A stretch of DNA of 61,190 nt from Pseudobutyrivibrio sp. (GTDB lineage: Bacteria > Bacillota > Clostridia > Lachnospirales > Lachnospiraceae), in contig NZ_JAFUSK010000078.1 of NCBI RefSeq assembly GCF_017471675.1, forward strand, positions 1 to 61,190, in the 5' to 3' direction. Below are positions 26,231-34,158 of this stretch, in pieces. A model generated the notes under the pieces. That model saw only the letters and a program-made list of their open reading frames with translations, did no database searches and had not been told where the DNA came from. The number at the start of each line of letters is the position of its first letter. Within the stretch, counting starts at the first letter, position 1. The translations under genes were made by a program, and so were the position numbers.

Positions 26231-26320
26231 ATGTCGGAAGTCTCGTTGCCCTTTTGGTTGCCCGTTTATTTTTATGCTGTTAAAATGATAAAAAAAGAGC
26301 AGAATAATCAACGTAAATAA
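26231..26320 (+). CDS. Small ORF of 29 aa at the left end of the element
   Basis: ATG 26231 follows AAGGAGG with 6-nt spacing, an excellent site. The peptide begins MSEVSLPFWLPVYF and ends with a basic tail (KMIKKEQNNQRK): a short hydrophobic stretch then positive charge. It may be a small membrane peptide, a leader or an excision-related remnant. The two GTTGCCC motifs that I read as integrase arm sites lie inside it, so translation may be fortuitous. Confidence 0.4.
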   Translation: MSEVSLPFWLPVYFYAVKMIKKEQNNQRK

Positions 26321-26343
26321 TAAATATTATTTAGAAAAAACTA

Positions 26344-26372
26344 TTGATAATCTTCGCTGATGATGGTATCTT
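26344..26372 (+). promoter_or_regulatory. Promoter of the abiF-type RNA
   Basis: -35 TTGATA (26344-26349), 17-bp spacer, -10 TATCTT (26367-26372); predicted start near 26379. Confidence 0.6.
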
Positions 26373-26378
26373 TTAATT

Positions 26379-26460
26379 AGACCGCAGGAAGGCATGGGTA
26401 ATGCCCGAATCCAAATATTCCATCGGCGGGATTAAGAATGGTATATCCATTCTTTTTTTT
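26379..26460 (+). ncRNA. Candidate abiF RNA
   Basis: About 82 nt, from the predicted start to a terminator (AAGAATGG-TATAT-CCATTCTT then eight T, 26434-26460). A hairpin GGCAT/ATGCC (26391-26405) and a pairing AATCC/GGATT (26408-26412 with 26429-26433) are visible; CCGC (26382-26385) could pair with GCGG (26426-26429). Structured RNAs in this position are a known feature of abiF genes, where they act as the antitoxin-like partner. Assignment is by position and structure; I could not align it to the family model. Confidence 0.7.
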
Positions 26461-26477
26461 ATTTTATGGAGGATTTT

Positions 26478-27431
26478 ATGCTTAATACAGAGCTTCCAAT
26501 AGACCTTGAACAACAGGTGTCCTTGATGAAAAGATATGTGAGTTTTCGTCAAAAGAAAAGATTTAGAGATTTTTTAACATATACAGGTTATTTTAGAGCT
26601 AGTCGTTATGGTAAATTTCTGCTCACAAAAGTAGAGACTTTAGGTTTTAAAGCTGACTCAAAACTATTCTTTTCAACTTACGACTTTGATGTTCAACTAA
26701 GACAGTTGCTATTTAAATATTGCACAAAAGCAGAGATTTTCTTTAAAAGTAATGTAAGTAATGCATTATCTTTGAAAACAGGAGATGCCGCTTTTTATCT
26801 TGATAAGCAATATTATACCCCTTCTAAAGGTGAGCGTTTTAAAGTTACAAGAGAGAAAAATACACGTTTTTTTGGAAAGAAATTTTATCCTAGTTTGCGT
26901 GACAAAGAAGAACAGCTTCGAAAAGATGTAGTTAAGCATCCTGAATTGAAGGAATATAGAAAAGGTGGTAGTCGTCATAAAAATCTCCTTCCAGTATGGG
27001 CCGCTTTTACATATTTTGAAATGGGTACAATAACTATGATGTACTCTTATCTTAGAGGTGACTTGAGAAAAGCAGTTTTAGATTATGCATATCCTGGACG
27101 CAACTACAAAAAAGAAGTGACAAAACAAATTGATACATGGTTAGATGCTATACGAAACTTAAGGAATTATTGCGCTCATCATTCCATGGTTATAGGTATG
27201 ACATCTTCAGTAGTTATCCCTGATAAAAGAGATCCTCAAGATGTATTACCAACAGACACTGATTTGTATTCGCGTATATATGCACTGAAAAAACTTTTAC
27301 CTCAGAAAGAAGCGGATGCACTGGGGGATGAATTGAGTAAATTGATTAACAAATCTAAAATTGATGTATATAAAATAGGGATACTTCCCGATAACTGGAA
27401 AGAAATGTACGACAGAATTAATTACTTGTGA
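26478..27431 (+). CDS. AbiF/AbiD-type (Abi_2 family) HEPN protein
   Basis: 317 aa; start at ATG 26478, 4 nt after GGAGGA, rather than 26466. Abi_2 features: MKRYVSFRQKKRF...YTGYFRAS at the N-terminus, PVWAAFTYFEMGTITMMY near 175 and the HEPN RNase motif IRNLRNYCAHHSMV (RxxxxH) near 235. Such proteins are RNA-cutting toxins or phage-defence effectors held in check by a small upstream RNA and are relatives of Cas13 ancestors. The matching RNA candidate lies 18 nt upstream with its own promoter and terminator. A shared terminator at 27475-27510 closes the unit. Confidence 0.88.
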   Translation: MLNTELPIDLEQQVSLMKRYVSFRQKKRFRDFLTYTGYFRASRYGKFLLTKVETLGFKADSKLFFSTYDFDVQLRQLLFKYCTKAEIFFKSNVSNALSLKTGDAAFYLDKQYYTPSKGERFKVTREKNTRFFGKKFYPSLRDKEEQLRKDVVKHPELKEYRKGGSRHKNLLPVWAAFTYFEMGTITMMYSYLRGDLRKAVLDYAYPGRNYKKEVTKQIDTWLDAIRNLRNYCAHHSMVIGMTSSVVIPDKRDPQDVLPTDTDLYSRIYALKKLLPQKEADALGDELSKLINKSKIDVYKIGILPDNWKEMYDRINYL

Positions 27432-27474
27432 TTATGTATTTTTGAAATCAATTGATGTTTGCCTAACATAAAAC

Positions 27475-27510
27475 AACGGTTTGTGCAGTTTTGATGCCGC
27501 ACAAACCGTT
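27475..27510. terminator. Bidirectional terminator
   Basis: 12-bp perfect stem AACGGTTTGTGC / GCACAAACCGTT with a 12-nt loop, between the convergent abiF and 27528-28199 genes. Confidence 0.85.
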
Positions 27511-27527
27511 ATTATTTTAACATCAGT

Positions 27528-28199
27528 TTACTTGCTGATATTTACGGTATTCTCATTAATCACTTCCTTAGATTCGCTTTCCTTCGCCTTAAAATAATTA
27601 TCAAAGAGCGAATCCGCAGCATCCATGGTTTGTTGGCAAAAAGAAGGTAGTTTTCTTCCCCAAGACTTACCTGCTAAACCAAATCCTTTATGCATAGCCT
27701 TTTGCATTTCATGCATTTTTTCTACATCATCACCAGCTAATGCGCTAGCAAAATCAAAAAGTCTCTGAGAAGTTTGTTTTACGCCCCAATAACCATCTTC
27801 TCCAATATCAGCCTGAGCTTTTGCCTTGGTGGCAGCATCAACTTTGAAATTTCCGCCAGCTAACATTCGCCAAAAGCTGTCATCGTTTGCTTTTCCAAAT
27901 GTTCCAACTTGTCCTGAAATAGTCTTATTAACTAATTCAAGCATCTGCTGCTTCTGCTTTTCCATATTATCCTTTAATTGTTGTACTAGGGCAGCGCGGT
28001 CCTCTTTGCTCATTTTATTGATTTTGTATGAACCCATTTCAGTTTTATCACCCTTTTCGTATGTAACACCTTCATCATTCGATTTTTTATTTATACTGTT
28101 TATTCTTATTGGTGTTTCTGTATTCTCAATATTACTAGGTTCATTTGAAGTTAAAGCTGTAGAGGTTACATTTGAAATTCCATTTATATCCATACCCAT
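27528..28199 (-). CDS. Uncharacterised island protein, 223 aa
   Basis: Start at ATG 28199 after GGAGG. No signal peptide. It starts MGMDINGISNVTSTALTS, a short Ser/Thr/Asn-rich head as in flagellar axial proteins or other leaderless secreted proteins, then KMSKEDRAALVQQLKDNMEKQKQQML (helix, ~75-100), then a compact C-terminal half with FWRMLAGGNFKVD and GYWGVKQTSQRLFDFASALAGDD. I recognise no enzyme motif. Last gene of a four-gene minus-strand run; 21 nt after its neighbour. Confidence 0.75.
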   Translation of the reverse strand: MGMDINGISNVTSTALTSNEPSNIENTETPIRINSINKKSNDEGVTYEKGDKTEMGSYKINKMSKEDRAALVQQLKDNMEKQKQQMLELVNKTISGQVGTFGKANDDSFWRMLAGGNFKVDAATKAKAQADIGEDGYWGVKQTSQRLFDFASALAGDDVEKMHEMQKAMHKGFGLAGKSWGRKLPSFCQQTMDAADSLFDNYFKAKESESKEVINENTVNISK

Positions 28200-28220
28200 A
28201 ATAAATACCTCCATCCAAAA

Positions 28221-28997
28221 CTATTCTTTGAAGTCATACTTACTTTTTACTAAGTCATTTAGAGAATTAGAATAGCGTCCTTGTTTGTTATAAGAGCTTC
28301 CTACACCAGCAGCATTCGCAATTGAATTTCCCTTATTCATTAACTGCGAGGCATATGAATTATGGCCAGTGAATAGCGATTTAAGGGCTCCTATATCAGC
28401 CTTTTTCAGCTGCTCCACATCTAAAGAAAGCTTATTTCCCTTTCCAATGTAAATACCTACTTTGTTAAGAGTTTTCTCATGTGCAGAAGTTGTTTTGGTC
28501 ATCCATGCACCATTTCGTAAAACGCTTTTAGTATTGGAATTACCTGCAGCTTCAACAGTACTGTTATAGTCTTCAATAAATACATTTAAAGCTTTCTCAA
28601 TATCGGACCAGTTATAATCTGATTTAGTTTTTTCTTCTCCTGTTAATTCATCTTTTTCTGCAATTGTTTTCTGTTCCCATAAGGATGCACTCATGAGCCT
28701 TTCAGAAGATTTGGATAAAGCACTTGCTGCTTCAGCCATTGCTGTTAGCTTAGCCGAAGAGTCTTTTCCGACATTTGCTTTCTGAGCTTTGTCCTGTGCA
28801 TAATAAGCTTTCATTAGCTTTCCGTAAGTTCCACTTTTGATGAGTGAATAGTCGGATAGACTAAATGATCCACTGGAAACTTTAGGTGCTGATGCACTTA
28901 ACCCATCTAAGAAATCATTTGAATAGTTTTGATTGTTCACGTTGTAGTTCTCGTCAAAATACTTGTGATTTGATACATAGTCGCTAATCCTTGCCAT
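28221..28997 (-). CDS. Uncharacterised island protein resembling a flagellar cap/hook-like fold, 258 aa
   Basis: ATG 28997 after GGAGG. No signal peptide. The repeated Ala/Ser-rich helices at ~75-110 (ALSKSSERLMSASLW) and the stretch VFIEDYNSTVEAAGNS ... LDVEQLKKADIGALKSLFTGHNSYASQLMNKGNSIANAA resemble the FliD/hook-associated pattern of a helical rod with a GHNSYA-type C-terminal motif. This is a weak, fold-level impression. It may be an exported surface or effector protein using a leaderless route. It lies between two other unknown proteins of the same kind. Confidence 0.65.
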   Translation of the reverse strand: MARISDYVSNHKYFDENYNVNNQNYSNDFLDGLSASAPKVSSGSFSLSDYSLIKSGTYGKLMKAYYAQDKAQKANVGKDSSAKLTAMAEAASALSKSSERLMSASLWEQKTIAEKDELTGEEKTKSDYNWSDIEKALNVFIEDYNSTVEAAGNSNTKSVLRNGAWMTKTTSAHEKTLNKVGIYIGKGNKLSLDVEQLKKADIGALKSLFTGHNSYASQLMNKGNSIANAAGVGSSYNKQGRYSNSLNDLVKSKYDFKE

Positions 28998-29031
28998 AAT
29001 AATCGACCTCCTTGTCTATAAACCAATCCTT

Positions 29032-29610
29032 TTAAATACGATAATCAAACGGTATATAATTCTCAGGAACGTTCTTTTCCTGTTCTAGTCTTTCTATCTG
29101 TTCTTCTTCCAGCAGCATCATTTGATTTAGCTCGTCCTCTGATAATACTTCTTCCGATGTTTCCTGTAATTCTTCAACCATCTCCTCAGTAGATTCCTCA
29201 ATTGCCTCTGTAAGATTATCCATTAATTCATCAAGCAATCCTTCATTTTCTACTCCAGTAGCTTCTTCAATCATATCATCACGACGTTCTTCAGGAGTCT
29301 TAGGTTCATTCTTTTCAGCAGCTTCAGCAATCTTTTCTGCGAGTTCCTGAGCCTCATCAAATACATGAAACATCTGAGAATGGTTATATTCCATCCTTGC
29401 TGCTGCAATTTGATCTTCATATCCATGAAACATATCAAGCTTTCTGGCAATCTCATCAATTGTGTCTGCTTTCATGTTTTTCAGATTCTCTTTTTGCTGC
29501 TCAAAGAACGCTATTTTATTATCACGCTCAGCTTGTCTATTTAATCTATCTTGCGTACTTTTTAATCCAAGATTACCTAATAAATCTATGCCCTGTAACT
29601 TTATATTCAT
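29032..29610 (-). CDS. Uncharacterised acidic coiled-coil protein, 192 aa
   Basis: ATG 29610 after GGAGG. No signal peptide. Residues ~15-75 are a basic, Gln/Lys-rich helix; residues ~80-180 are very acidic (long runs of Glu in EESTEEMVEELQETSEEVL and LLEEEQIERLEQE). No catalytic motif. It ends NYIPFDYRI. The polarity (basic head, acidic tail) would suit a chaperone or partner for the neighbouring leaderless proteins. Function unknown. Confidence 0.7.
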   Translation of the reverse strand: MNIKLQGIDLLGNLGLKSTQDRLNRQAERDNKIAFFEQQKENLKNMKADTIDEIARKLDMFHGYEDQIAAARMEYNHSQMFHVFDEAQELAEKIAEAAEKNEPKTPEERRDDMIEEATGVENEGLLDELMDNLTEAIEESTEEMVEELQETSEEVLSEDELNQMMLLEEEQIERLEQEKNVPENYIPFDYRI

Positions 29611-29632
29611 AGGCGAATCCTCCTAGAATGAT

Positions 29633-30388
29633 TTACAACAACTCATCAACATTATTACCAACAGGGTTATCTGGATTTATCTCAACTCCCTCTGGAATTG
29701 AGTTGTCTACAGTAGCATCACGCTGTTCTTTATTTGAATTAGTTGATTTATCTGCAATTTCATCATTATTATTTTCAGCAGCCTTATCTAATTCTTTATC
29801 TGCTCGATTTAATACTTCTAGCTGAGCCGATTCTATATCCCTATTTCTAGATTCAATATCAGCAAGTTGTTCCTGTTTCTTTTCTACATCTTTGCCTCTG
29901 GCAGAATCTAGTTTGATTTCTGTTTCAAGAATGCCTGCTTCGCCTTTCAGATTGGCCTTAACAGCTCCTCCCGCTTCTACTTGATTCATAGCGCTATCTG
30001 CTGATATAAGAGCCTTCATACTAGCTGTAGAAATGCCTTTTGCGGCTTTAGATGATTTGGCTGTTTGCTTACCGCCAAGCATATCCTCCATAGATGAGCC
30101 CTTACTTTGTCTGCTTTCTCTATGCTGTTCAATCTGATGTTGACGTAATTGATTTTGCAAATCAGTAATTTGCTTTTGAATTTCTTGACGTTTTTTCATT
30201 TTTTCATCTATGGACATTTCTTTATCTTCGCCAAGAGATTGAAGCTGTTCATTGGCATTATTTATCTGCTCTTGAAGACTTTTACTATATGAATCCATCT
30301 GTTGATTCTGGTTTATCTGAAATGTTGTTCTGGATTTATGTAGTTCACTTATACTATTCATATTGATATTCATAGAAACTGTCCCCAT
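29633..30388 (-). CDS. Uncharacterised coiled-coil protein (FlxA-like), 251 aa
   Basis: ATG 30388 after AAGGAGG. It opens with MGTVSMNINMNSISELHKSR, then a long coiled coil (~30-95) with ITDLQNQLRQHQIEQHRESR, similar to FlxA-like proteins. The middle is Ala/Lys/Ser-rich; the tail is Asn/Asp-rich. No signal peptide or membrane helix. First gene of the four-gene run. An 18-bp motif in its upstream region (30491-30508) recurs before the 32847-33488 gene. Confidence 0.7.
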   Translation of the reverse strand: MGTVSMNINMNSISELHKSRTTFQINQNQQMDSYSKSLQEQINNANEQLQSLGEDKEMSIDEKMKKRQEIQKQITDLQNQLRQHQIEQHRESRQSKGSSMEDMLGGKQTAKSSKAAKGISTASMKALISADSAMNQVEAGGAVKANLKGEAGILETEIKLDSARGKDVEKKQEQLADIESRNRDIESAQLEVLNRADKELDKAAENNNDEIADKSTNSNKEQRDATVDNSIPEGVEINPDNPVGNNVDELL

Positions 30389-30536
30389 ACTTTAACCCTC
30401 CTTGGCTTCTTAATTGAATTCCTTTTCCTTTAACATAGACTTTAGACTAATGGTTTTCTATAATCGCTATCGACTAGGATTTTTTCAATCTAAACCCATT
30501 TGATGTGGACTGCATTTTATATGATGTGAATAACAC

Positions 30537-30567
30537 TAAAAAAGCCTGCTGCATTTCTGCAGCAGGC
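30537..30567 (-). terminator. Terminator of the two-component operon
   Basis: Minus strand: 10-bp perfect stem GCCTGCTGCA / TGCAGCAGGC, GAAA tetraloop, then T run. 15 bp past the kinase stop codon. Confidence 0.93.
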
Positions 30568-30581
30568 ACCATTCTGTATTC

Positions 30582-31973
30582 TTATCCAACAAACATTATG
30601 TTAAGCACAAACCATAACCCATCGTTTTCACTGAATTGCTTAATTTCAATATCACCATTATATTTTCTAGCGATTTCCCTTATGTTACGTACACCAAATC
30701 CATGACCATCGTCATTCTTTATTGAAATAGGAACACCTTCCTCATCAATCTGAGCCTTTTTATCAGACTTATTCTTAATGCTAATAATGTATACATTTTC
30801 TCGTTCAACTGATGATATTTCAACATATGGCTCATTAACTCTAAGCGAGGCTTCGTAGGCGTTTTGTATGGCATTTGTAAGAACCACACACATTTCAAAT
30901 GGATTAACAGCTACATTACTTGGATATTTTAAGGATGTCTTTAGTGTTATGCCATTATCAGTAAACCTATCTACAAACTCTGAGATTGCTATATCAGTTA
31001 CGACATTTCCCGTTTTAACTGATGGAACTATATTGCTATATACCTCTTCCCAATTGCCAAGGTAATCCCTTAGTTCCTGATACTTTTCTGTCTCCAAAAG
31101 ACCTTTCATTACAGCCATATGATTGCCTGTATCATGACGAAGGGCTCTCATCTGCTGATAAACATTATCAACTTGGCCTACATATTGCTTGCTATCTTCA
31201 ATCTGTCTGGCCAGCACGCGATTAGCGTATTCTATTTCTTTGTTAGCCTTTATGCTCTGGTAAAAGTAAAGAGTAACACAAAGCGTTAAATAAGCCATTA
31301 TGCAAAACAGTATGCGATACATATTGCCTGGAATATTGGCCTTTATGCTTCCATTTTCAATACCATCAAACCATAGCATATAGTACGAATAAATAATCCG
31401 TGTAGCAAAGAAGATGCTTATACAAGGAATTAATAACATAATCAGTTCCTTCCAAGACAATTCTTCATGCTTGTTTTTATATGTTTTTAGAAGTAGCTTG
31501 ATGGAAAAGAAGAGTAGCAATAAAGCTAATCCATACTCGACAATCGTTGATACAACATATTCAGCTACAATTGCAGGGATGCTTTCTCTAAATAATTTAA
31601 AGTTAGAAACAAAATCCCTTTCATAAAAACCAAGCTCAGTGAATATTTCCAAGCTTAACCATCTAATGATAAAAAAGCTAACACATAGAAATATTTTCTG
31701 CATAAGATTTCTTTTTTCATCTAAATAGAAAAGAATCACGCCAACAAAAAACAATGAAAAAATCGAGATTGTCAGTTTTATTCCATTTTGGACATCAACA
31801 TGCCTTAGTATACAGTCTGTAATCCATTCGAAAACTACAGCATAATAAACTGACTTCATATTTTTTACAAACGGCCTGAGCCAATATATAAATAACGCAG
31901 AAGTAATTATGCAATATATCTCGATTACAGTATTCATAAAATAATTAAAGAATGCATCAGACACCATCATCAC
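30582..31973 (-). CDS. AgrC-like sensor histidine kinase (GHKL type)
   Basis: 463 aa. Six or seven membrane helices in residues 1-235, then a dimerisation helix with the His motif RALRHDTGNHM (~280) and a GHKL ATPase: NAIQNAYEAS (N box, ~370) and DDGHGFGVRNIREIARKYNG (G box, ~425). This is the AgrC/FsrC/BlpH pattern that usually senses peptides. The ATG overlaps the response regulator stop by 4 nt. No agrB protease or agrD peptide gene is nearby, so the signal must come from elsewhere, or from a peptide made by the host or another cell. Confidence 0.92.
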   Translation of the reverse strand: MMMVSDAFFNYFMNTVIEIYCIITSALFIYWLRPFVKNMKSVYYAVVFEWITDCILRHVDVQNGIKLTISIFSLFFVGVILFYLDEKRNLMQKIFLCVSFFIIRWLSLEIFTELGFYERDFVSNFKLFRESIPAIVAEYVVSTIVEYGLALLLLFFSIKLLLKTYKNKHEELSWKELIMLLIPCISIFFATRIIYSYYMLWFDGIENGSIKANIPGNMYRILFCIMAYLTLCVTLYFYQSIKANKEIEYANRVLARQIEDSKQYVGQVDNVYQQMRALRHDTGNHMAVMKGLLETEKYQELRDYLGNWEEVYSNIVPSVKTGNVVTDIAISEFVDRFTDNGITLKTSLKYPSNVAVNPFEMCVVLTNAIQNAYEASLRVNEPYVEISSVERENVYIISIKNKSDKKAQIDEEGVPISIKNDDGHGFGVRNIREIARKYNGDIEIKQFSENDGLWFVLNIMFVG

Positions 31974-32686
31974 AATCCTCTTGTATTAAATGATAAATAA
32001 GCTCTTACCAAATCTTGATACTTGCCTCGGGCAACTGGTATTTCTACTCCTGCCACCTTAACAACCTTTGAATTATAAGACTGAATTGCTGAAAGATTAA
32101 TCAGATATGCCCTATGAACCCTAAAAAAATCATTTCCAACAGTATTCTCTAAATCTGTCATTCGTCCATAGTATTCAATCTCATCATTATCCCTCATGTG
32201 AAGCACAATTCTACGGTTAAATACCTCAGCAAATGCAATTTCTGATATAGAAACACTTCGGCTTAATCCATTGGCTTTGATTATAAATGACTTATTATCA
32301 GGCACTACTGGCGTTACTCTAGTTTGTCTATGTATTATTTCTTCAACGGCTGCATGTAATACCTCGGTTAGCTTTTCTTTATCTATAGGTTTTACTAGAT
32401 AATTAAAAGCTCTCACATCGAAGGCATTAAAAACATATTCCTCCAAAGCAGTAACAAAGATAATCACTGCATCACTTCCATTAGCGCGGACTTGCTTAGC
32501 GAGCTCCATGCCATCAATTCCAGGCATCTGTATATCTAGAAACAGAATGTCAGGATTATATGCTGCTTCCAATAAGTTCTCAGCAGATTCATAGCATTTA
32601 ACAATGGCATCTGTAATCTCATCAGAAATGCTTTTTGCTATGAAATCTCTTATATATTTATCATCATCACATATTGCAATTTTCAT
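31970..32686 (-). CDS. LytTR-family response regulator (AgrA-like)
   Basis: 238 aa from ATG 32686 (MKIAICDDDK); a GTG 12 nt upstream is less likely. Receiver domain with phospho-Asp in ILFLDIQMPG (~53) and Lys in LVKPID (~102). LytTR DNA-binding domain in the C-terminal half (FFRVHRAYLINL, VPVARGKYQDL). It pairs with the kinase downstream. Likely targets are the island genes that share an upstream motif (30491-30508, 33544-33561). A CGTATATACG palindrome (32699-32708) lies just before the start. Confidence 0.93.
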   Translation of the reverse strand: MKIAICDDDKYIRDFIAKSISDEITDAIVKCYESAENLLEAAYNPDILFLDIQMPGIDGMELAKQVRANGSDAVIIFVTALEEYVFNAFDVRAFNYLVKPIDKEKLTEVLHAAVEEIIHRQTRVTPVVPDNKSFIIKANGLSRSVSISEIAFAEVFNRRIVLHMRDNDEIEYYGRMTDLENTVGNDFFRVHRAYLINLSAIQSYNSKVVKVAGVEIPVARGKYQDLVRAYLSFNTRGL

Positions 32687-32846
32687 TTCCACCCCCACCG
32701 TATATACGAATATTATAACTGATTTTACGATATATATACCTTGCCTATTGTGCGAAACGCAGTTTTTTTGTTGTGAAATGAATATAATGAGTTAGAAAAA
32801 AGGAATTATGGCTGTTATGCCATAATCCCTAAATAAGAAAAAGTAG

Positions 32847-33488
32847 TTACACTTTTAAATCAAAAGAAGTTTTTCCATTACTACCAAAAATGTTTTCTGT
32901 AATCGCCCTTAAATCAGTTCCCATGCCAATATATTCTTGCATCTCAAGCGTTCTGTTTTGTAGCTTCTCTAGTTTTTGCTTTTCTTCAGCCTCTTTTTCT
33001 TTCTTTTTCTTAAGTCGTCTTTTTTCATTTTTGTTATGAGCTACTCTAGCTTCATCAGCCTTACGTTTTGCATTCTCACGTGCGATTTTACCATCAGGAT
33101 CATTTGTACAGGCACTTGTCATGGTAATCTCACCATTAGAATCATATTCTATTGTCATAAACGTCATAACGGGACTACCTGGCATATTTTTTGTGAATGC
33201 AACACTTCTTTTAACACACTCATTTGTCACAGCAAGATTCTCTTCAAGAAATGCAGCTTTTTGAGGATCCTTATTGCACTTTTCAAGAAATGCGCTCGAA
33301 ACCGTCACTGTTACAGGTACTCCATACTTATTCTTAGTCCCCGTATTCATTTCAGGATATTTTTCTTGAAGATATTTTGAATAATCATTTATATTCTTAA
33401 ACCCTGTTTTTATCTCCTCGTGCCTTGTCACATATGGAGTAGATGTTTTGAGTTCCATTATCTGAGAGGTTACCCCGCATACATCCAT
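32847..33488 (-). CDS. Uncharacterised island protein (DUF6033-like), 213 aa
   Basis: Start at ATG 33488, 9 nt after AAAGGAG; the TTG at 33497 directly abuts that site. It begins MDVCGVTSQIMELKTS. The region FKNINDYSKYLQEKYPEM...VSSAFLEKCNKDPQKAAFLEENL recalls a family of Lachnospiraceae proteins annotated DUF6033; the match is from memory and weak. The C-terminus is a long charged helix (RRLKKKKEKEAEEKQKLEKL). No signal peptide. It stands alone, divergent from nothing, upstream of the two-component genes, and may be a target of that system. Confidence 0.7.
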   Translation of the reverse strand: MDVCGVTSQIMELKTSTPYVTRHEEIKTGFKNINDYSKYLQEKYPEMNTGTKNKYGVPVTVTVSSAFLEKCNKDPQKAAFLEENLAVTNECVKRSVAFTKNMPGSPVMTFMTIEYDSNGEITMTSACTNDPDGKIARENAKRKADEARVAHNKNEKRRLKKKKEKEAEEKQKLEKLQNRTLEMQEYIGMGTDLRAITENIFGSNGKTSFDLKV

Positions 33489-33753
33489 AGTAGTCAACTC
33501 CTTTCAATCTCTTTCTAGTTGTATCGGATATAGAATCCACTGTTTAATCCATATGTTGTGGGATGCACAGATGTTGTTGTGAACAGTTCAAATTTCCAAT
33601 AATAGTAATTAACGTAGCGATAATCAATAATATTGGAAAAATTCTATTTCTAAATTAGAATCTGTTTTTCCATTATTTTCTTATAATGCTCCATTAATTT
33701 GAATTAATGGAATGGTTCTCAAATTGTATTTATAAAAAAACATAAAAATCAAG

Positions 33754-33810
33754 TGTACCAGTTTTCGAAAAGTGGGCCATTTTATTTATAGCAAGGCAAA
33801 AAGTGGGTCC
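33754..33810. repeat. Possible IS21-family end remnant
   Basis: TGTACCAGTTTTCGAAAAGTGGGCC-type sequence with AAAAGTGGG repeated at 33768 and 33799. Repeated TGTACCAG/AAAGTGG blocks are typical of IS21-type ends. No transposase gene is present. Confidence 0.35.
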
Positions 33811-34016
33811 GTTTGTTTTTTGCAAGCATAGACAAATGTCCTTTTTTTCATGGAAATTGCATTCCCATGAAAAAGTTGGGCAAGCCCAAAACCTTGAGCT
33901 TAAAGGAATCTCAAAAGCTGCGCACTGTTAGTGAGAAAACAAAAAATACGGAAAAAGAGGTAAATACAATGAATTGAAGAAAAAAATATAAGTAATTATT
34001 CTTTGTGGCTTTCTAT

Positions 34017-34095
34017 TGTATCAGGATAACCTGTGCCATCAAGGACTTCGCAAGTGACAGGAGTCATCCTTGACGGCCCAGCTTATTCTGATACA
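34017..34095 (+). ncRNA. Candidate structured RNA with pseudoknot, upstream of integrase
   Basis: Outer stem of 13 bp (34017-34029 with 34083-34095, one G.U), inner stem of 11 positions (34035-34045 with 34067-34077, one mismatch), and between the inner arms two small hairpins, CTTCGCAAG (34046-34054) and TGACAGGAGTCA (34055-34066). CCTGT (34030-34034) can pair with ACAGG (34057-34061), a pseudoknot alternative. I do not recognise a known RNA class. It could instead be a DNA-level recombination or control site. Confidence 0.55.
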
Positions 34096-34158
34096 GCTTA
34101 GCCAAGCAAAGAAAAGTGAAAAATGTATTTAAATAAGATTTAGAGAAAGGAATTATAA

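Larger units (their letters stand above)
33489..34158. other. Non-coding 670-bp stretch before the integrase gene
   Basis: No gene is supported. It holds the shared upstream motif (33544-33561), an IS21-end-like pair of AAAAGTGGG repeats (33768 and 33799), an inverted repeat TTTTTCATGG / CCATGAAAAA (33844-33874), a palindrome TTGGGC-AA-GCCCAA (33876-33889) and the pseudoknot-like RNA candidate at 34017-34095. Confidence 0.6.

Noticed and set aside
30582-32686. Complete agr quorum-sensing locus
   Set aside because: Only the kinase and regulator are present; no AgrB-like protease or AgrD-like peptide gene could be found nearby.
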